64,000 bases of DNA from Gerris lacustris (lineage: Eukaryota; Arthropoda; Insecta; Hemiptera; Gerridae): contig OX578280.1 in the NCBI GenBank assembly GCA_951217055.1, positions 62,877,633 through 62,941,632 on the forward strand, written 5' to 3'. Below are positions 56,619-64,000 of the stretch, piece after piece. Each line of letters starts with the position of its first letter. Positions within the stretch are counted from its first letter, which is position 1. The position numbers and the translations under genes are program-made. The notes under the pieces were generated by a model. It worked only from the letters and a program-made list of their open reading frames with translations. It was not told the origin of the DNA and did no database searches.

Positions 56619-56880
56619 AGAGAAAATATCGCTGGATTGGGCACACTCTAAAGAAGCCATAGAAAGAGATGCACTTGACTGGAACCCCTAGAGAACGCGC
56701 AAAGCAAAAGTAACCTTCCCAAGAATATTTGGAACTCGGAAGAGGACATTGGAGAAAGACGCAAAGACAAGTGACAAGACCTGAAGTGAAGTTAAAAGAA
56801 TAGCATCTAATGGTCCCGACTGGAAAATCTTTATAGCTGCCTTATGCTCCTCTTCAAATAAGAGCTACAGAAATCAAGCG
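56619..56880 (+). pseudogene. LINE endonuclease/reverse transcriptase C-terminal remnant
   Basis: The broken frame starts RKYRWIGHTLKKP, then RDALDWNP, later EVKRIASNGPDWKIFIAALC. These are the conserved C-terminal blocks (WIGH.LRK, AL.WNP, E.KR.A..R..W...V.ALCS) of a widespread animal LINE reverse transcriptase. Stops and frameshifts separate them. The 53-bp minisatellite replaces the upstream coding part. Confidence 0.75.
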
Positions 56881-57640
56881 AAGTCTGAGATAACTCATAT
56901 TGCGTGTGATATAATTGATCTAAAGCATATCACCACGAGAGATGCGTTAATCGCCCACCCAGCAGAAGCCAATTTCCCGGATCAGCTATAATAATTCCAA
57001 CTAAAGAAAAGCGAAGCTGATGCCATTAAACGCTGAAAGCTTAATGGCTTTAACTACAATTAGAATTAACATTATTACTATAGTTAATGGGATATTAGTA
57101 CATTACCAATGTGCATTATGACTTGATTATAATTAATAACGATATACATATATATGCATTGTTGAATGATACTTTTAATTATGATTTGTTTCTGAGATAT
57201 CCTGTGTTCTCAAGCGAGTTGACGTGAAAACGGCGAATATTCATATATACAGCTCAGCGCACTTTATAATTTAAAAAAGAACGGGTCTTTTTATACTGCT
57301 TTAGGCAATATAATGGCTAAAATATTTACATTAATAGCCCTCTTTTTTTATACTGTAGTGAATTCATTTTGCTTCAAGCTTACATTTTTATAATTTGGAA
57401 TTAATATTGCATTAAACAGAAAACGGTGAATATGACGTTAATGCAAATCTTTGTATATTTATGTTTACATTTAAAATGAATAGCTTTAAGATGAGTCTTT
57501 TTCCGCTCTATTTTGAATGTATAAATAGATGTTTGTGATGTTTGTGTGTAGTTATTGTCGAAATTGATGCTAGTTTAAAAATAAGGAAAGAAAAACTTCA
57601 TTTTTGTACGTCTAAAAATGAAAGTTGATCTGAAGAACTT
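56881..57640. other. Intergenic stretch
   Basis: AT-rich. No supported gene or element. Confidence 0.6.
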
Positions 57641-58242
57641 TTGATAAAATCCATCAAACTAGAAACTAGAATGTCCGACATGGTAAAGACCCGTGTATAG
57701 AAAGATATGAAATCTTCTTTCGCTCTCACTATTAGAAACATTTTCAAGTAAGTTGATCCTATTTTATGATACATATATATCGCATATTTGATCGATATGT
57801 TATGCGATGTTTCGCTTTTGCTATTGGAATAATGACTCGTTGAACATCATCTGTAATTGATGCTTTATATTGCATATTCGATGTATACAGTCTCAGATTT
57901 TTCACTCCTACTATTCTAAGCATTTTTTACGGCCATTGAAGAATTTCTGCTCCATACTATTCATCACATATTTGATTAATAGATTGCCCTATTTTTCACT
58001 CTTACTATTAATAGCATTTTTATCATCGTCGAAAAACGTCTATTTGTTACTATATATCGCATATTAAATCACTATATTGTTCGATATTTAGCTTTTAGTA
58101 TTAAAAGCATTTTTATCCCCGATGAGCATGTTTCGCTCTCACTGTAGGAAGAATATATGGACTCGCATTAAACATCGTCTATTTGATTTATATCGCATAT
58201 TAAATCACTATTTTATCCTAAATTTGGCTCGTTGTATTAATA

Positions 58243-58890
58243 GTTATTTATGCACCTAAGGAGAAAAGTAAGTCATTAATCCCTTAGCGAAAAAGTTGGT
58301 TCTTGAGGCGAAGCCGAAGGAACCATGGATCCTAAATCCCGAGGCGAACAAAGGGAATAACGCTAATTAGCTCCCGAGGCGTAGCCGAGGGAGAAAATTG
58401 TCACGAGGGGAATAATGGCACTTTACTCCCGAGGTACATACAATATTAATATTTTATCTCCAGTAGTGAGAAAATACACATTTTCTTCCATTGCATAGTT
58501 TTTTTTTATTTTTTATTATTATTATTTTAATGAATAACAATAATTGTTAGCAGTTTTAATAGCAGATTATAAGAGATTCAATAATAAAATCAAATAAAAA
58601 TTGGAATTAAACTCAAATTGAAGGTTATTTAGATGCAGGTTATAAACATTGATAAACAAGTTCGAAAAAGCAGTGTCGCCAACTTGATTTTAACAACTTC
58701 ATTACATTAGCCATTCATTCTCTACTATTTATAAAACAATTAAGTTGGCAATCCTTCTTTTTCTCCCTACTTTAATTTTTCGCCCTACTTTTACTTTTTC
58801 TCCCTACTTTTGAGTCCAGGGAAGAAAATACTTACTTTAGTCCCTCTAAACTAATTCAAAACCATAACTTTTTCCCTACTGGAGATAAAA
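58243..58890. mobile_element. Element family I, copy with GGGAG/CTCCC words
   Basis: Begins gttatttatgcacctaagga and ends ttccctactggagataaa. The surrounding satellite phrase (ttaatag before, aagcattatcccc after) is interrupted here. Hairpins: 58298-58324 (GGTTC..GGAACC), 58337-58356 (TCCC..GGGA) and 58371-58393 (CTCCC..GGGAG), sharing gaggcgaagccga-like cores. CTCCCTAC-type words recur at 58767-58815. Compare the 51.1-kb copy. Confidence 0.7.
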
Positions 58891-59149
58891 GCATTATCCC
58901 CGTTGAGTATCGTCTATTCGATGCTTTACATCTCATATTCAATCCATATATTATATGAAGTTTCGCTCTCACTATAGGAAGAATGAATGTGACTCATTAA
59001 GCATCGTCTATTTCTATTTGATCCCTATATTGCCACTTCTGCTATTATAAACATTTTGCTTATAATAATGCTCTTTGAAAAACGCCTTCTTGATTAAAAT
59101 AATATCATAATTAAAGGAAGAATATTTAGAGTTTAGGCTCGTCGAACGA

Positions 59150-59460
59150 CTATCTACTATCGTCTCTATTCAATAATCTACTATCGTCTATTCGACTATC
59201 TACTATCGTCTTTATTCAATAATCTACTATCGTCTATTCGATTATCTACTATCGCCTAGTCAACTATCTGCAATCGTCTTTTCTATTATCTACTATCGTC
59301 ATTTGACAGTCTATTATTATCGTCTATTCGACTACCTATACATATACTGTTAACGTCTATTCGACTATCTATTATCGTCTATTCGACTACCTATATCCTA
59401 TTAACGTCTATTCGACTATCTATTATCGTCTATCTATTATCTATTATCGTCGACTTAGCT
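59150..59460. repeat. ~20-bp minisatellite (ctactatcgtctattcga)
   Basis: About 14 irregular copies of atctactatcgtctattcga. The unit looks like an amplified fragment of the surrounding ~100-bp satellite, which shares cgtctattcga. Confidence 0.85.
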
Positions 59461-59949
59461 ATCTTTCTATCACATATTCAATTTGTATGTTTTCAAATGT
59501 TTCTCTCTTCCTATAACAAGCCTTTACTGTCGTATAGCTTTGTCTATTCGATGGAATACATCGTCCATTCGCTCTACTTATTGTTCGATATTTCGCTCTC
59601 ACTATTGGAAGAATTGTTAGACTTGTTGAACATGTTGGACAAACTCTCATGATACATCTTTATCGCTAAAACTCGAATTATTGTATCCAGCAAAACTTCC
59701 AACAAATATTTAGGAAGAGCAATCTTAAAGTAAGGCAGTTCTTCGTAAATCTTTTAACCAAGCGAAATCATACTTCTAGTTGTGCCAATCTACAATCTAC
59801 GCTTCAGGGGTTGTGAAAGGAACTTGGAACTTGCCGACTTCTTCCAACATTCGAAACTCTTAAGTATATCTTATATGATATACATTTACCTGATTTTCTA
59901 ACACAACTTCTTTCTCTTTGACCTGTGACCATTGAATTATAATAATTCT

Positions 59950-60560
59950 GTGTAAAATATTTGTTATCTACGATTGATACGAAATATAAACATTATATCT
60001 CTGTTTAGATGCATAGAAAGTGATTCTTTTCGTTGCTTTATTTATTGCGCATGCTCGTTCATAATGAGGTAAAGAATTCCTCTTCTTTTCCGCCCTAGGT
60101 CAGAAAAGAAGAGGAATTCTTCACCTAAACGCACGATTAGCAAGTTTGTTTACATTCTAACTTGCTATTTGTTTAATTAAAGTAACTGTTTATATCGAGT
60201 TTTTTGTGAAAATCAATGAGTGATTTAAATGATTATGATGAATATGAGGAGAATGATACACCTCCCGAAATAATTAATTCGGCACAAAATACAACTAATG
60301 AATTAATGTCATCTTAATCAAATGAGAAATACGTACTTAAATACAGGAAGTTTATTAAAAAATGGTTTCTGTATTTATTATTAAAATCCACAATCGTAGA
60401 TAAATTACGGTACGCAACTCGTACGAAAACTGCATTTTGCTTTGCTCGTGTGGTTTTACTACGCTCATTGTCGCTCGGGTGCAAACTCCACACTCGCTTG
60501 CAAAATGTTATTCTTTCCGCACTAGACTCATAATGTACTAGTACTATATCATATTTGTTT
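59950..60560 (+). mobile_element. Family D element, most complete copy
   Basis: Begins near tctacgattgatacgaaata and ends after the ctcgggtgcaaactccacac block. A strong hairpin (60071-60118, agaattcctcttcttttc and its exact complement) lies near the start. Signature blocks recur at 4.6-4.8 kb and 28.3-28.8 kb. A short ORF lies inside. No transposase or reverse transcriptase is seen. Confidence 0.75.
60216..60317 (+). CDS. 33-codon frame conserved between family D copies
   Basis: Reads MSDLNDYDEYEENDTPPEII then NSAQNTTNELMSS. The 28.5-kb copy preserves MSDL, the acidic run and PPEIINSAQNTT despite substitutions. Past the stop the same phase stays open (KYRKFIKKWFLYLLL, then RTKTAFCFARVV), so this may be the start of a longer ancestral protein. 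Family unknown. It could also be chance conservation of a young repeat. Confidence 0.35.
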   Translation: MSDLNDYDEYEENDTPPEIINSAQNTTNELMSS

Positions 60561-60843
60561 ATAGGAAGGATTGGCTATAATGTCCGAAATTCAAGGTTAC
60601 TTTGACTTCAGGGTCAAGAGAAACGATATTCGTTGCATAAACAAGTTCTCAACTTGTACAGCTACTACCTAGTAGGCTCAGCGAGAAAGAGAGGCTTTAA
60701 AACAGGTTAGTGTATTACCGTACTATCAAAATATCAAAATCCAGACCATGTTCACCTGTTAATTATGGTTTAACCTTGGTTTATAATATTAATATGCTTT
60801 ACGTATTCGCAAATAAACGAAGAGAACGGGTAGTTAGAGAAAG

Positions 60844-61150
60844 TTGAGGATAGAGGATTGGCTTGGCTGGACGAAGATGCTCTGCGAGGGAGGCTTTCGC
60901 TTGGTCCCCTCCACTAGATCCTTTACGAGCCCCCTAGCGGGCAGGCAAGCAACCAAACTCGCAAGCATAAGCCAGTACTCGCCCGTCTACCGGTCTGTTA
61001 ACATCGTTCGCTTTGTGTCCCTCTCTCTTCAACTGAACCTGGGTGTTTTCATTTGCTTTGTTTACGCTTCGTTCTCGCGTCACTCGTTTCTCCAAACCTT
61101 TAACCGACTCACTTTGTGATTTATTTTGACTTTGATTTGACCAGTAACTT
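60844..61150 (+). promoter_or_regulatory. CpG-rich block, candidate promoter and non-coding first exon
   Basis: A sharp rise in GC and CpG content compared with both sides (gagccccctagcgggcaggc, cgttctcgcgtcactcg). It ends in an excellent splice donor, aactt|gtaagtaatc (61151). A first exon of a gene lying to the right is the simplest reading. The 91-codon open frame across it has no recognisable motif. An old LTR is the alternative. Confidence 0.35.
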
Positions 61151-61900
61151 GTAAGTAATCAATCTTTATTTAACTTATTCTATATTTAAAATTAACTTTA
61201 GTTTTACAAACTTATTATTATTAAGTTACACGTTTTTGTTTTTTTTAAAAAACTATAGATAACAAAATAGCGGCTGGGGAAGTTAACCGGCGATCGATTC
61301 CTCTTTATAGGCTCTTTTTGTTACATTCTACCCTGATTTTAACCATCCTTTCTACGTATTGCTTTCAACTATATATTGCCAAAACTAACAAATACTTTAT
61401 ATTAATCTGCTAAAATTTTGCTATTATCTAAATCTATAAAATAAATTAAAAAACGCACAAACTTATACTTCAATAAATTTATATTTTTTGAATTTATTTA
61501 CCCTCAAATAATATTAGGGTTAAATTAATTTTATTTATACTTTAATAAAATCAAGACAATTGTTATTCTTAAATGGTTATTTTAGTACCTTCCACAAAAT
61601 TCATAGAAAAAAACAAATCATATAGAAGAAAAATCTAATACACTACAAAATATGAATGAAATTCGTGATTTATTCAAACTATATTTTAGCGATAAAATAG
61701 TATTGTGTGAGAAAAGAGGTATCATATTCATTTACTAAAAGTTAAATTAAAAAATAAAAAAAATTGCAAAAAAAACGTGTTTATGCAAAATTCAAAAACA
61801 CCGGCTTTAAGTTTAGTTTTTGTGTTTATAGGAATAATCAAAAACTGCTTTTTTTATCCTTTATCTATAATTTATTTTTACAACTACACTTTATTTATGT
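61151..61900. other. AT-rich stretch, possibly intronic
   Basis: No gene or element identified. If the preceding exon is real, this would be the start of its intron. Confidence 0.4.
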
Positions 61901-61914
61901 ATTGTCCATACTAA

Positions 61915-62170
61915 TTTAAATTTATTTAATTTTTTGACTGTACTAATTTCAATTTATTTATGTATTGTCCATACTAATTTAAATTTATTTAAGTTTTTGA
62001 CTGTACTAATTTCAATTTATTTATGTCTTGTCCATACTAATTTAAATTTATTTAAGTTTTTGACTGTACTAATTTCAATTTATTTATGTCTTGTCCATAC
62101 TAATTTAAATTTATTTAAGTTTTTGACTGTACTAATTTCAATTTATTTATGTCTTGTCCATACTACTTTC
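61915..62170. repeat. 63-bp minisatellite, 4 copies
   Basis: Unit: ttgactgtactaatttcaat, ttatttatgtcttgtccata, ctaatttaaatttatttaag, ttt. Because 63 is a multiple of three, a repeated-peptide frame appears, but it is not a gene. Confidence 0.95.
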
Positions 62171-62505
62171 AAATTACACATTTATTTTTGCTCATACCAA
62201 TGAAATTTCAATTTAAATTAAGTTATTCGTAGAATTTACACCTCAAACTTGTATAAGAATTTTTAATTATTTAAAATTTTAAGAAATTCTATCAATTTAA
62301 TTTTCAAAATACTTTTAAGACATTTAAAGTTATGAAGTAAACATAACTGATAATATTTTACTTTGGTAGTACTGTCTGTAATATTATTTCAATTAAGGGC
62401 TGTTATTTTGTTATTTATTTATGTCATTTTGTTGGTATTATTTCGTTTAGAGGTTAAATGGTTTAATTCAATCTGTCAAGAGTAACATTTTAGGGACCAA
62501 AGAAA

Positions 62506-62765
62506 AAAGTTATACGGCTGACATTAGTTAAGATTGTTGACATTTTATGGTTTAAAAGTTATACGGCTGACATTAGTTAAGATTGTTGACATTTTATGGT
62601 TTAAAAGTTATACGGCTGACATTAGTTAAGATTGTTGACATTTTATGGTTTAAAAGTTATACGGCACATTAGTTAAGATAGAGTAACATTGCATGGCTTA
62701 AAAGTTATATGGCTGAAACTAGTTAAGATAGAATTAGAATTTCATGGCTTTAAAGTTATACCGCT
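62506..62765. repeat. 49-bp minisatellite, ~5 copies, with distant inverted copy
   Basis: Unit: aaaagttatacggctgacat, tagttaagattgttgacatt, ttatggttt. The first three are nearly identical and the last two diverged. A single inverted copy (ctgccgtataacttttaagc) lies at ~63060-63112, so the array may be one end of an inverted-repeat element spanning ~600 bp. Confidence 0.9.
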
Positions 62766-62769
62766 ATAA

Positions 62770-63840
62770 AAATTACATCTATGTTTTTTTAAGCAAAAAA
62801 TGTTGTATTTGTTGCAATAATCACGGAGTTCTGTCTATTCTTTAGATAAATTTCACCTATTTGGTTCTGGATTTTTTATATATTAATTTTTTTTAATATT
62901 AAATCATCGATTTTACCTTATTGGTCGTTGGCAGGCAAACGACAAATTTGTTCGAAAACTTTAGAGATTTACCCTATTACTGGTTGTGATCTTTTCTACA
63001 CATAATGCTAGCCATAATTCTATACATAATTCTGTAGATATAATTCTATAAATAATAATCTGCCGTATAACTTTTAAGCAATGAAATGCTAAATCTATCT
63101 TAACTAATGTCAGTCATACTCATAAAAAAAAAAAAAAAATAGAAATGTCAACTAATCTAAATTTATGTATATAAATAAATTTTTTCTGAAAGGTCTGCAT
63201 TTATTTGTATATAGGAAGATAAAATCGAATGAAATCCTTTTTATTTATGAAGTTAATTGTTTCTAACGAAGATTTCTAGATTTTTACAATAAAAAAAAAA
63301 AAAAAATTAAATAAATTTTAATAAACTAGTTAATAGTAAGTGTAGTAGTATTTTAAAATATTAAATTCAAATAGCACAAATGGCAAGAAATGTAATAGCA
63401 TTAATGAGTTAATCGTCAAAAACCTATTTTAGCTATAATTTATAATTATCTAATTTATTAGGGACTGGGTTCAACCACATTAATTGATTACTAGTGGAGA
63501 ACTGATTAACAAGTGATCAATTTCAATCATCTTGATCACCAAGTTCTATTACCTTGATCACTAAGTTAAATCACAGTTTTAGTGTTGTTTTTTTTTAAAC
63601 AAATTCTTTATTGGCATAAGTAGCAAAAAAAAATATTTGTGTTTACCGGAGCCATAATGTTATTTTGTGCCTTTTTTTTAAAATTTTGATATCAGTTTTA
63701 GTGGTTTAAATCTCTTGTAATTCCACTTGTAAGTCCAAAAATTGTTCTTAAGATCCTCGAAATATCTTTCTTTTATTTCCATTTAGAATTCTGGAATTTC
63801 ATTAATTTAAGAAAGCGTTATATAGATTCTACATTAAAAA
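62770..63840. other. AT-rich stretch
   Basis: No gene supported. Small direct repeats of the word ttgatcac occur at 63490-63570. Confidence 0.55.
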
Positions 63841-63960
63841 ATAGAATCTGAAAAAAATAGTTATTAACCATTTGTGTTCGTTTTGCGGTAGAAGTATCAT
63901 GAATGTCAGTTTAGTTTCATCTGAAAACGTTTCTTCCTGAACCCTTTAAAGGAAACAATA
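63841..63960 (-). pseudogene. Possible Tc1-like transposase fragment
   Basis: On the minus strand a short frame reads TFSDETKLTF followed by LLPQNEHKW. This resembles the FSDE(S/T)K(F) block around the first catalytic aspartate of Tc1/mariner transposases. Flanking frames are broken and the window ends shortly after, so the call is tentative. Confidence 0.3.
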
Positions 63961-64000
63961 TGTAGGCAAGGCCACCACACGTTTTGTCCTTGGGTAAGGG

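Larger units (their letters stand above)
57640..59660. repeat. Old diverged satellite, ~100-bp units
   Basis: Recurring words in the same order every ~90-110 bp: ttcgctctcactat, ggaagaat, aagcatttttatc, cgtctatttga, tatcgcatatt. Strong divergence implies an old array. It is interrupted by element I (58243-58890) and changes at ~59150-59460 into a short minisatellite. Confidence 0.7.

Noticed and set aside
61934..62203. Repeat-protein-like frame with a 21-residue period
   Set aside because: A 63-bp minisatellite stays in frame by arithmetic. No start context, splice sites or flanking coding sequence.

Overview
This is AT-rich animal nuclear DNA, most likely from an arthropod and probably an insect. 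It has spliced genes with GT..AG introns, tRNA-derived SINEs, non-LTR and Penelope-like retroelement remnants, and many cut-and-paste DNA transposons (hAT, piggyBac, PIF/Harbinger-like, Tc1/mariner). It also holds long satellites and (TA)n tracts. No prokaryotic gene organisation, rRNA or CRISPR array is visible. The species cannot be named from the sequence alone.

Layout. 1-5.6 kb is a satellite of ~120-bp units with a ~725-bp higher-order duplication, interrupted by a dispersed element. 5.8-6.6 kb is a piggyBac-type element. 8.8-16.2 kb holds three hAT elements with exact 8-bp target duplications and nested passengers, including a 1.25-kb near-perfect palindrome, and also a Tc1/mariner relic. 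16.3-17.8 kb is (TA)n-rich and contains a Penelope-type terminal repeat pair with a hammerhead-ribozyme-like motif. 18.4-20.4 kb is a 10-bp minisatellite split by a PIF/Harbinger-like insertion. 21.5-31.4 kb is a mosaic of foldback elements, a SINE with a 13-bp target duplication and a tRNA-like sequence inside a foldback element. 31.7-33.8 kb is a hAT element with a decayed transposase. 33.9-41.8 kb is foldback elements and MITEs.

The only convincing host gene lies at 42.2-48.0 kb on the plus strand. It has four coding exons with consistent splice phases, 313 codons, a possible N-myristoylated start and a polyadenylation signal. I do not recognise the protein. Its introns hold a 5'-truncated LINE, a foldback element and a 59/60-matched hairpin. 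The rest (48.6-64 kb) is MITEs, SINE and LINE fragments, several minisatellites and a CpG-rich stretch at ~60.85-61.15 kb that may be a first exon.

The observations most worth following are: two copies of an element (51.1-52.1 and 58.2-58.9 kb) whose hairpin arms and scattered short words change together; the tRNA-like foldback element; the hammerhead-like motif; the unrecognised gene; and several insertions whose empty site can be read from a second copy in this same window.
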